Assembly (NCBI GenBank): GCA_946902875.1
Contig: OX336348.1
Location: 19,369,741-19,433,740, forward strand
Reading direction: 5' to 3'
Length of the DNA: 64,000 bases
Origin: Nematopogon swammerdamellus
Lineage: Eukaryota; Arthropoda; Insecta; Lepidoptera; Adelidae
Part shown: one piece after another, positions 1-12,300 of the stretch
Layout of the letters: each line of letters opens with the position of its first letter
Numbering within the stretch: position 1 is the first letter of the stretch
Notes under the pieces: generated by a model
Database searches by the model: none
Told to the model about the DNA's origin: nothing
The model's input: only the letters and a program-made list of their open reading frames with translations
Program-made: the position numbers and the translations under genes

Positions 1-75
1 GGGGTTGCGAATGCCATGCCGGCCTGTCAGGTGCCCATTCACGCCCCTCTTGAAGGACCCGAGACTGTACTAGGG
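1..75 (+). repeat. Fragment of a tRNA-like SINE (third family)
   Basis: GAATGCCATGCCGGCCTG and CACGCCCCTCTTGAA match the region after the B-box-like GGTTTCAAATGCC at 17283. Another copy lies at 34985-35095 in reverse. Truncated by the window edge. Confidence 0.55.
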
Positions 76-162
76 GGGAAATATAATATTATATAGGTCA
101 GTACACAGTATCGTGCTGCACGATAGTAGGGAGCGGGAGTTTACAATGATGGGTCCGCTCAC

Positions 163-360
163 CATGACAGTCTTGGAGTTTCCGCCGAGGCTGTCCTGCA
201 GCAGACGGGTCAGCTTCGAGTTGCGGTACGGTATGTGTGTGGACTTGCCGTCCACGAGCGCTGATATCACGTTGCCCAGCACCGACAGCGACTGGTTGAT
301 CTTCGTCGCCTCCTTCAGCCGCTCGCCGGAAGCCTGCGTCTTGCTCTGACGCTCCGAGCC
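163..360 (-). CDS. KIF3A: KIF3A exon 7, last motor exon in the window
   Basis: 198 bp, acceptor CTGCAG|GGCTCG, donor GTCATG|GTGAGC. It encodes [20 protein letters not shown], then [19 protein letters not shown] and [18 protein letters not shown]. It completes the switch II DLAGSE across the junction and carries the [19 protein letters not shown] microtubule-binding loop 12 region. Phase 0 at both ends. Confidence 0.95.
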
Positions 361-3300
361 CTGCAGTTGAGCATGTTTATTTTATTAAATCACAAGCTGT
401 GCCCGCGGCTCCGCCCGCTCTCATATTTCACTTCACTGCTAACCTCATAAGCCATTCAGCGTGATAGTAAGTAGCCTATAGTTGATGGGAAGAATCAAGC
501 TATCCGAAGAATTTTGTTTTATTAAAATCGGTTCAGTGGTTCTCGAGTTATAAGCGGACAGACAGACAGACAGAAAGCAGACGTTGGATTTTATTATAGG
601 AAAGGATTGTTTCGTGCAGTATCAGCACAGCACATCTTTACCTTTAATAAAATCCAACGTCTGCTTTCTGTATGTATGTATGTCTGTCTGTCCGCTTATA
701 ACTCGAGAACCACCGTATGTACCGTGTGGGGCCGGTACTTTAAAAGAATAGCCCCACTGCATCTCTCCCCGTGTATGTCGTAAAAGGCGACTAAGGGATA
801 TGACTCCCTTCTTATATTACTAGGTGGTAGGGTTTAACCCGCCCGGGTTGGTACCACCGCACTGAATGAAAGGTCGGTCGAAACGGCTATGTAAATAGTT
901 TGTGTTTTCCGTCCAGTTCAGTGTAGCCGGCACAACCGAAGGGAAGCACTGACGTGGCGCCAAGTTCACCCGGTGTTATGGGTTGACATCACGGATGTTG
1001 TAGGTGATGAAGCCAACCGTGTCAGTTTCCATAAAAAAAAAAAAAAACAAAAAACCACTGAACGGATATTAATAAAAAAAAATTCTACGGATAGCTTGAT
1101 TCTTCCCATCAATTATAGGCTACTTACTATCACGCTAAATGGCTTATGAGGTTAGCAGAGAAGTCAAATATGAGAGCGCGCGGAGCCGCGGGCTCAGCTA
1201 GTTCACCATAAACAAATCCTTGGAATGTAATCCTTGCCTATGCTCTCTTCCGGAGCATCGCTCTCTGTCACCGCCGCCATGGCGAATAAAACATGTAAGT
1301 GAACGTAAAAGTGTTTTAATAATATTTCTCCACTACCAAATCAACTCAAACCAACCCTATACAGTCCACAAGCTACTCCACAAGAACTATTGAAGGAATC
1401 AACACACTACGCAGAGGCGTGTTCCAGCAATTACGACACGCAACCACAGATTACTTAATAGTTACTTCGTAACAGATAAATCACTCCATAGAAAATGTTC
1501 CTACCTTCGGGCTTTAATAGCCTACTGCTTCACGTCGCCAATCGCTGCGTGCGAAAATGTACTTTAACGATCGAGTGTAAAGTGGTTATTGCTTTGCAGC
1601 TGCGCGCAGTTGCGTGGGCGAGCGTCTATGTATACTTCGCGCGGCTGACGAATTCGCGGCGACGGATGAAAAAGACCGCCGGCGGCCCGTCGGGCGGTAG
1701 GTAGTTAGCGCGCGCAAGTACATAGAGTGCGTGAGGCCTGACGCAACAATAATCATCAATCAATACTAATAATAAATCTGTAAGGGATGGTCGTCATGGA
1801 GTAAAGTTACATTGTTTTATGAGATATTGAGTTTGTGGACTCTATGTATGATACTAAAACTACATTGACGATTTTTAGAAATCTTTTCCGTATGTTCCTT
1901 CATAACTCTTAAACCGATCATCCGAATTCGGTGAAAATTAGTACAAGCACATTCAGCTATACGAGAGAGAGGATAGGCTAAATAAAATTAAGTAAAATGT
2001 GGCTCTCATACAAAGCGAATTGTTCTGCGCGCCGAAATAAAGGTACGGTAGCGGGCTTAGTTAAACGTAAAAAGCTTATAAGTTGACAATAACAGCTATC
2101 ATTTATATATCGTTGTACCGTGTGGGGTCGGTACTTAAAAAGAATAGCCCCACTGCATCTCTCCCCGTCGCATGTCGTAAAAGTCGACTAAGGGATAAGA
2201 AAATTCGTCAGCCTCGGTAGCTCAGTGGCGCGGTTGGTTAGTCAACTGTTATTAAGCAACGCTGAGCGCGGTCAGTGTTTGGATGGGTGACCGCTCGACC
2301 GTTGGAGGCTGACCGTGGTTCGGATTCCACGTTAAACAGTGGCTCCCTTCCCTTCTTACCTTACTAGGTGGTAGGGTTTATCCCGGCCGGGTTGGTACCA
2401 CCGCACTGAACGAAACGTCGGTCGAAACGGCTATATGTAAATAGTTCGTGTTTTCCGTCCAGTTTAGTGTAGCCGACATGAAATGAAGGGAAGCACTGAC
2501 ATGGCACCTAGTTCACCCTGTGTTATGGGCTGACATCACGGATGTTGTAGGTGATGTAGCCAATCGTGTCAGGTTCCATAAAAAAAAAAATTCAATAAAA
2601 GAAAAACAACAGCAACAACAAAACAACAATTGCAATCATAAATTTAAAAAAAAACAGAATTACACACACCAGCTGTCAGCTGTCAGCTGTCAGTGTATAA
2701 AAAAAATAAAACATCACCACAACAGCAAAAACAACAACTAAAGAACGACAAGTGTAGAATTAGATTAAAATAGAATACACTTTAGGCATTGCTTTCCAAT
2801 ACAAACATTGTACAAAAGGCGGACTTATTACCTAAGGCAATCTCTACCAGTCAGCCTGACTTAATTATGAACACTTATTATACGGGTAGCAAACAGAGTA
2901 GAAAAATGACACAAACTTAATAGTTACTAACAAAACAATAAAATAAATTAAAACCAGACCAGTAAAGTGTAAACCAGAAACCAAACAACGAAATCTTGTG
3001 ATTATAAATAACGTCAATAAAAAAAACCAACAACAACAACTTAGTACCAACCAATTCAAAAATAGACTAGATATATATCCAACAAATAAAACATAATATC
3101 AAAAAGAGTGCTTAATAAAAAATAAAATAAAACAAGGTAGGTATAGTTATATGTAAAATTATTGTAAATAAATGTGTAAATAAATGGATAAAAATAATAA
3201 TGAAGAATCAAAGATAATGAAAAAAACAACCAATTTTAACTGGATTTAGAAGTATCAGCCTAGGCTGCCTGTCTAAAATAAATAGATAAATAAATAAACA

Positions 3301-6300
3301 AGAAACTTAAAAAAACAACAACAAAAAACATTTAAAAAAATAACAACATACCGCCAGATCGACGAGGTGCAGCTTGCCCATGCGCACGGCGCCGCTGCGG
3401 CTCGACTCGACCGTGATGGAGAATATGGCGTGCGAGCGCGAGCTCTCCGTGTTCATAGCGGTGGCGCCCGTGTGCCGGTTGCGGCTGCCGATCTGCATTA
3501 TCTTCTCCAGCTCGTCCGCGTTGTGCACAACGTAACCTGCAACGCGACCGTGTAACATTAAGTGCGTGCGAGCGCGAGCTCTCCGTGTTCATAGCGGTGG
3601 CGCCCGTGTGCCGGTTGCGGCTGCCGATCTGCATTATCTTCTCCAGCTCGTCCGCGTTGTGCACAACGTAACCTGCAACGCGACCGTGTAACATTAAGTG
3701 CGTGCGAGCGCGAGCTCTCCGTGTTCATAGCGGTGGCGCCCGTGTGCCGGTTGCGGCTGCCGATCTGCATTATCTTCTCCAGCTCGTCCGCGTTGTGCAC
3801 AACGTAACCTGCAACGCGACCGTGTAACATTAAGTGCGTGCGAGCGCGAGCTCTCCGTGTTCATAGCGGTGGCGCCCGTGTGCCGGTTGCGGCTGCCGAT
3901 CTGCATTATCTTCTCCAGCTCGTCCGCGTTGTGCACAACGTAACCTGCAACGCGACCGTGTAACATTAAGTGCGTGCGAGCGCGAGCTCTCTGTGTTCAT
4001 AGCGGTGGCGCCCGTGTGCCGGTTGCGGCTGCCGATCTGCATTATCTTCTCCAGCTCGTCCGCGTTGTGCACAACGTAACCTGCAACGCGACCGTGTAAC
4101 ATTAAGTGCGTGCGAGCGCGAGCTCTCCGTGTTCATAGCGGTGGCGCCCGTGTGCCGGTTGCGGCTGCCGATCTGCATTATCTTCTCCAGCTCGTCCGCG
4201 TTGTGCACAACGTAACCTGCAACGCGACCGTGTAACATTAAGTGCGAGCGAGCGCGAGCTCTCCGTGTTCATAGCGGTGGCGCCCGTGTGCCGGTTGCGG
4301 CTGCCGATCTGCATTATCTTCTCCAGCTCGTCCGCGTTGTGCACAACGTAACCTGCAACGCGACCGTGTAACATTAAGTGCGTGCGAGCGCGAGCTCTCC
4401 GTGTTCATAGCGGTGGCGCCCGTGTGCCGGTTGCGGCTGCCGATCTGCATTATCTTCTCCAGCTCGTCCGCGTTGTGCACAACGTAACCTGCAACGCGAC
4501 CGTGTAACATTAAGTGCGTGCGAGCGCGAGCTCTCTGTGTTCATAGCGGTGGCGCCCGTGTGCCGGTTGCGGCTGCCGATCTGCATTATCTTCTCCAGCT
4601 CGTCCGCGTTGTGCACAACGTAACCTGCAACGCGACCGTGTAACATTAAGTGCGAGCGAGCGCGAGCTCTCCGTGTTCATAGCGGTGGCGCCCGTGTGCC
4701 GGTTGCGGCTGCCGATCTGCATTATCTTCTCCAGCTCGTCCGCGTTGTGCACAACGTAACCTGCAACGCGACCGTGTAACATTACGTGCGTGCGAGCGCG
4801 AGCTCTCCGGGTTCATAGCGGTGGCGCCCGTGTGCCGGTTGCGGCTGCCGATCTGCATTATCTTCTCCAGCTCGTCCGCGTTGTGCACAACGTAACCTGC
4901 AACGCGACCGTGTAACATTAAGTGCGTGCGAGCGCGAGCTCTCCGGGTTCATAGCGGTGGCGCCCGTGTGCCGGTTGCGGCTGCCGATCTGCATTATCTT
5001 CTCCAGCTCGTCCGCGTTGTGCACAACGTAACCTGCAACGCTACCGTGTAACATTAAGTGCGAGCGAGCGCGAGCTCTCCGTGTTCATAGCGGTGGCGCC
5101 CGTGTGCCGGTTGCGGCTGCCGATCTGCATTATCTTCTCCAGCTCGTCCGCGTTGTGCACAACGTAACCTGCAACGCGACCGTGTAACATTAAGTGCGTG
5201 CGAGCGCGAGCTCTCCGTGTTCATAGCGGTGGCGCCCGTGTGCCGGTTGCGGCTGCCGATCTGCATTATCTTCTCCAGCTCGTCCGCGTTGTGCACAACG
5301 TAACCTGCAACGCGACCGTGTAACATTAAGTGCGTGCGAGCGCGAGCTCTCCGTGTTCATAGCGGTGGCGCCCGTGTGCCGGTTGCGGCTGCCGATCTGC
5401 ATTATCTTCTCCAGCTCGTCCGCGTTGTGCACAACGTAACCTGCAACGCGACCGTGTAACATTAAGTGCGTGCGAGTGCGAGCTCTCCGTGTTCATAGCG
5501 GTGGCGCCCGTGTGCCGGTTGCGGCTGCCGATCTGCATTATCTTCTCCAGCTCGTCCGCGTTGTGCACAACGTAACCTGCAACGCGACCGTGTAACATTA
5601 AGTGCGTGCGAGCGCGCGCTCTCGGTGTTCATAGCGGTGGCGCCCGTGTGCCGGTTGCGGCTGCCGATCTGCATTATCTTCTCCAGCTCGTCCGCGTTGT
5701 GCACAACGTAACCTGCAACGCGGCCGTGTAACATTAAGTGCGTGCGAGCGCGAGCTCTCCGTGTTCATAGCGGTGGCGCCCGTGTGCCGGTTGCGGCTGC
5801 CGATCTGCATTATCTTCTCCAGCTCGTCCGCGTTGTGCACAACGTAACCTGCAACGCGACCGTGTAACATTAAGTGCGTGCGAGTGCGAGCTCTCTGTGT
5901 TCATAGCGGTGGCGCCCGTGTGCCGGTTGCGGCTGCCGATCTGCATTATCTTCTCCAGCTCGTCCGCGTTGTGCACAACGTAACCTGCAACGCGACCGTG
6001 TAACATTAAGTGCGTGCGAGTGCGAGCTTTCTGTGTTCATAGCGGTGGCGCCCGTGTGCCGGTTGCGGCTGCCGATCTGCATTATCTTCTCCAGCTCGTC
6101 CGCGTTGTGCACAACGTAACCTGCAACGCGACCGTGTAACATTAAGTGCGTGCGAGCGCGAGCTTTCTGTGTTCATAGCGGTGGCGCCCGTGTGCCGGTT
6201 GCGGCTGCCGATCTGCATTATCTTCTCCAGCTCGTCCGCGTTGTGCACAACGTAACCTGCAACGCGACCGTGTAACATTAAGTGCGAGCGAGCGCGAGCT

Positions 6301-9300
6301 CTCCGTGTTCATAGCGGTGGCGCCCGTGTGCCGGTTGCGGCTGCCGATCTGCATTATCTTCTCCAGCTCGTCCGCGTTGTGCACAACGTAACCTGCAACG
6401 CGACCGTGTAACATTAAGTGCGTGCGAGCGCGAGCTCTCCGTGTTCATAGCGGTGGCGCCCGTGTGCCGGTTGCGGCTGCCGATCTGCATTATCTTCTCC
6501 AGCTCGTCCGCGTTGTGCACAACGTAACCTGCAACGCGGCCGTGTAACATTAAGTGCGTGCGAGCGCGAGCTCTCCGTGTTCATAGCGGTGGCGCCCGTG
6601 TGCCGGTTGCGGCTGCCGATCTGCATTATCTTCTCCAGCTCGTCCGCGTTGTGCACAACGTAACCTGCAACGCGACCGTGTAACATTAAGTGCGTGCGAG
6701 CGCGAGCTCTCTGTGTTCATAGCGGTGGCGCCCGTGTGCCGGTTGCGGCTGCCGATCTGCATTATCTTCTCCAGCTCGTCCGCGTTGTGCACAACGTAAC
6801 CTGCAACGCGGCCGTGTAACATTAAGTGCGTGCGAGCGCGAGCTCTCCGTGTTCATAGCGGTGGCGCCCGTGTGCCGGTTGCGGCTGCCGATCTGCATTA
6901 TCTTCTCCAGCTCGTCCGCGTTGTGCACAACGTAACCTGCAACGCGGCCGTGTAACATTAAGTGCGTGCGAGCGCGAGCTCTCCGTGTTCATAGCGGTGG
7001 CGCCCGTGTGCCGGTTGCGGCTGCCGATCTGCATTATCTTCTCCAGCTCGTCCGCGTTGTGCACAACGTAACCTGCAACGCAACCGTGTAACCACTGGCG
7101 GCTGTTCCTAAAGTGCGCCCGTGCGCCGCACTACCATACCACGAGAAGTCTTCACTTCACTCAAAATAAGTAATATTTTACAACATACCTACATTAAAAC
7201 CATAAAGATCGTACCTACTCCAAATAAATAAGAATGCGAATTCAATCTTATTTTATAGATCACAAGGCACTTTTTTGCGAATAAACCCGTGCCATCGCTA
7301 GCGCCCCGTGCGGAATCGAAAACGCACGCGGCTCTCCCATACTAAATGTATGGGGATTGGCAAAACACCGCTGGCGCGTGAGACAAAAGATACTTCATAG
7401 AAACAGTATGGGCCGAAATGGTGTTCTGCGTGCGGCGCACGAGCGCCAAACAAGAATGCTATATCGTGAATAGCCGCGCGTGCGACACGTCGCGAGCGAT
7501 TCGTTTTGCACGAGTCCGTCTACCTAGAGTCAGCGCGCTGTGATGTGATGTCACATACCCGTTAGCGCGCGAATATTTAAAATGGGATATGGTTATGTTT
7601 TGTGCTTTCTGTCACTAATTAATTAATTGGTGCCGATATTTGCCTAAGCGTTGGTTAAAGGTAAGGCTTTACAATCAGGTGATCCCAGGTTCAATTCCTA
7701 CTTTTCAAATGCTTTTATTTTTAGGTATATATTTTAGTGAAGTATTTTTGGGACATTGCTACTGTTTTCTTTTTGAAAGCTGCAGTAGTGTTGTGGTCTA
7801 TGGGTGTGTTCTTAAAGGTACTAAAAATGAGTTAAAACACTTGTTGGGGTTTTTTTTCTTGTTTTTTGCAACTCATTGAGTGTCTTGGGAATATTCATAC
7901 TAGGTACGTACATAATAAAACGAAGGCGTTTAAAAAATTCGGAAGTACCGATCTTAAAATAACATGACATGGAATGTGTTGGGAAATTTGGTATTTGGAA
8001 ATTTGGGCGTACCTAGAACCCTACCTCTTTTACTAATAATGTTTGTTACAAAGCGTACAATAGCCTCCTTAAAGGAACTACACCTGTCCGGGGACACCCT
8101 GTGTATGGTTTTCTGTCCCAGAGGTATCTGAAACGGCCAACCGCACTTCACCTCTCGAAGCCACGCTTAGCGAGACATCGCACCAGCAGATTTTCGAAAA
8201 AAATTGCTGTAGCCGCAGTTACGCGGTCCCGCCGTCCCCTATCGACCTCCGCACAACGCGCACTGGGCAGGGATTGCATCCCTATACGCTGGACTTACCA
8301 CGGACGCGTACCAATCGCGTCTGCAGATCTTTCCTCCACAGAACTGGTAAACTCTGGAACGCTCTCCCTGCCTACATATTTCCGCCCAGTGTAATGTTGT
8401 AGTGCTCTAATCGGCCGCGCGCGGGGCGCTGGGCAGCGGAAATACGGACGGACGCGACGCGAGTGAACGCGAACAGATAGCCCGCCCCGCCCGCGTACCG
8501 CCCGCGCCCCGCCGCGCCGCCGCCGGCTTCTCCGCCCGCGTACCGTCCGCCGCTAAAGGCGCCCACACATTGTAGTACGCCTTTAGTTTGTTAGGAAATC
8601 CTAAAATTTTAATGAAAGCACATACCTACTTAAAAAATTCAATCACCAGTGCTTTTGTTACAAGGCGTAGCATAGCCTCCTTAAAGGAACAACACCAGTT
8701 CCGGGACACCCTGTATATGGGTTTTCATTTAAAAAAAAAATTGTGTCAAGAACAAAGTGCACGAACCTGTAAGGTCCTTCACGAAGACGCCTATATCCGG
8801 CCTCTCCTTGACCTCCAAGCTCTGCTGGCGGTTGGACGAGCCGAGAAGATCTCTCACCTCCTCGTTGTAAATCTCCAGGTACGTCACACACACGAGGAAC
8901 CTGAAGACAAAATTGTACAATAAGGCTGTGCCCCTAACAAGGTGGTAGGCTCAAATTGTGGCCGACTGGGTTTGCAACCACCGTACTGGACGTAAGATTG
9001 CTGTATAGCAGCCTCGGCTGTGTTCCCCTCTAGTCTAGTATAGCCAGCAATCCAGGGGGAAGTTTCCGCTATGGCACCAACCTCCTCGGAGGTGATATTG
9101 TCTGGTACCTAGGTGGATGTGCCCTAGCCCCTCTGACTCAGCCACCCATACCGGATTACATAAAAAAACTCGGCAATGCCGACATGTAGATTATCATCTG
9201 ACATCTGACATTTTGCAACAACGAAGCTACTCAAAGCACTTGTTAACTTGAAATTTTACAAACAACGCAGCTATTCAACCCACTTGACCACCTGAAGTTT

Positions 9301-12300
9301 CGCAAAAACGAAGCTGCTCAATCCACTTCGTAACTTTAAATATTGCAACAACGCAGCTACTCAACCCACTTGACCACCTGAAGTTTCGCAAAAACGAAGC
9401 TGCTCAATCCACTTCGTAACTTTAAATATTGCAACAACGCAGCTATTCAACCCACTTGACCACCTGAAGTTTCGCAAAAACGAAGCTGCTCAATCCACTT
9501 CGTAACTTTAAATATTGCAACAACGCAGCTACTCAACCCACTTGACCACCTGAAGTTTCGCAAAAACGAAGCTGCTCAATCCACTTCGTAACTTTAAATA
9601 TTGCAACAACGCAGCTACTCAACCCACTTGACCACCTGAAATTTCGCAAAAACGAAGCTGCTCAATCCACTTCGTAACTTTAAATATTGCAACAACGCAG
9701 CTACTCAACCCACTTGACCACCTGAAGTTTCGCAAAAACGAAGCTGCTCAATCCACTTCGTAACTTTAAATATTGCAACAACGCAGCTACTCAACCCACT
9801 TGACCACCTGAAGTTTCGCAAAAACGAAGCTGCTCAATCCACTTCGTAACTTTAAATATTGCAACAACGCAGCTACTCAACCCATTTGACCACCTGAAAT
9901 TTCGCAAAAACGAAGCTGCTCAATCCACTTCGTAACTTTAAATACTGCAACAACGCAGCTACTCAACCCACTTGACCACCTGAAGTTTCGCAAAAACGAA
10001 GCTGCTCAATCCACTTCGTAACTTTAAATATTGCAACAACGCAGCTACTCAACCCAGTTGACCACCTGAAATTTCGCAAAAACGAAGCTGCTCAATCCAC
10101 TTCGTAACTTTAAATACTGCAACAACGCAGCTACTCAACCCACTTGACCACCTGAAGTTTCGCAAAAACGAAGCTGCTCAATCCACTTCGTAACTTTAAA
10201 TACTGCAACAACGCAGCTACTCAACCCACTTGACCACCTGAAGTTTCGCAAAAACGAAGCTGCTCAATCCACTTCGTAACTTTAAATACTGCAACAACGC
10301 AGCTACTCAACCCACTTGACCACCTGAAGTTTCGCAAAAACGAAGCTGCTCAATCCACTTCGTAACTTTAAATACTGCAACAACGCAGCTACTCAACCCA
10401 CTTGACCACCTGAAGTTTCGCAAAAACGAAGCTGCTCAATTCACTTCGTAACTTTAAATACTGCAACAACGCAGCTACTCACCCCACTTGACCACCTGAA
10501 GTTTCGCAAAAACGAAGCTGCTCAATCCACTTCGTAACTTTAAATACTGCAACAACGCAGCTACTCAACCCACTTGACCACCTGAAGTTTCGCAAAAACG
10601 AAGCTGCTCAATCCACTTCGTAACTTTAAATACTGCAACAACGCAGCTACTCAACCCACTTGACCACCTGAAGTTTCGCAAAAACGAAGCTGCTCAATCC
10701 ACTTCGTAACTTTAAATATTGCAACAACGCAGCTACTCAACCCACTTGACCACCTGAAGTTTCGCAAAAACGAAGCTGCTCAATCCACTTCGTAACTTTA
10801 AATATTGCAACAACGCAGCTACTCAACCCATTTGACCACCTGAAATTTCGCAAAAACGAAGCTGCTCAATCCACTTCGTAACTTTAAATACTGCAACAAC
10901 GCAGCTACTCAACCCACTTGACCACCTGAAGTTTCGCAAAAACGAAGCTGCTCAATCCACTTCGTAACTTTAAATATTGCAACAACGCAGCTACTCAACC
11001 CAGTTGACCACCTGAAATTTCGCAAAAACGAAGCTGCTCAATCCACTTCGTAACTTTAAATACTGCAACAACGCAGCTACTCAACCCACTTGACCACCTG
11101 AAGTTTCGCAAAAACGAAGCTGCTCAATCCACTTCGTAACTTTAAATACTGCAACAACGCAGCTACTCAACCCACTTGACCACCTGAAGTTTCGCAAAAA
11201 CGAAGCTGCTCAATCCACTTCGTAACTTTAAATATTGCAACAACGCAGCTACTCAACCCACTTGACCACCTGAAGTTTCGCAAAAACGAAGCTGCTCAAT
11301 CCACTTCGTAACTTTAAATATTGCAACAACGCAGCTACTCAACCCATTTGACCACCTGAAATTTCGCAAAAACGAAGCTGCTCAATCCACTTCGTAACTT
11401 TAAATACTGCAACAACGCAGCTACTCAACCCACTTGACCACCTGAAGTTTCGCAAAAACGAAGCTGCTCAATCCACTTCGTAACTTTAAATATTGCAACA
11501 ACGCAGCTACTCAACCCAGTTGACCACCTGAAATTTCGCAAAAACGAAGCTGCTCAATCCACTTCGTAACTTTAAATACTGCAACAACGCAGCTACTCAA
11601 CCCACTTGACCACCTGAAGTTTCGCAAAAACGAAGCTGCTCAATCCACTTCGTAACTTTAAATACTGCAACAACGCAGCTACTCAACCCACTTGACCACC
11701 TGAAGTTTCGCAAAAACGAAGCTGCTCAATCCACTTCGTAACTTTAAATACTGCAACAACGCAGCTACTCAACCCACTTGACCACCTGAAGTTTCGCAAA
11801 AACGAAGCTGCTCAATCCACTTCGTAACTTTAAATACTGCAACAACGCAGCTACTCAACCCACTTGACCACCTGAAGTTTCGCAAAAACGAAGCTGCTCA
11901 ATTCACTTCGTAACTTTAAATACTGCAACAACGCAGCTACTCACCCCACTTGACCACCTGAAGTTTCGCAAAAACGAAGCTGCTCAATCCACTTCGTAAC
12001 TTTAAATACTGCAACAACGCAGCTACTCAACCCACTTGACCACCTGAAGTTTCGCAAAAACGAAGCTGCTCAATCCACTTCGTAACTTTAAATACTGCAA
12101 CAACGCAGCTACTCAACCCACTTGACCACCTGAAGTTTCGCAAAAACGAAGCTGCTCAATCCACTTCGTAACTTTAAATATTGCAACAACGCAGCTACTC
12201 AACCCACTTGACCACCTGAAGTTTCGCAAAAACGAAGCTGCTCAATCCACTTCGTAACTTTAAATATTGCAACAACGCAGCTACTCAACCCACTTGACCA

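Noticed and set aside
3558..7064. About 25 overlapping minus-strand ORFs of 90 codons
   Set aside because: They are frame by-products of the 136-bp exon-derived array and lack donors; not separate genes.
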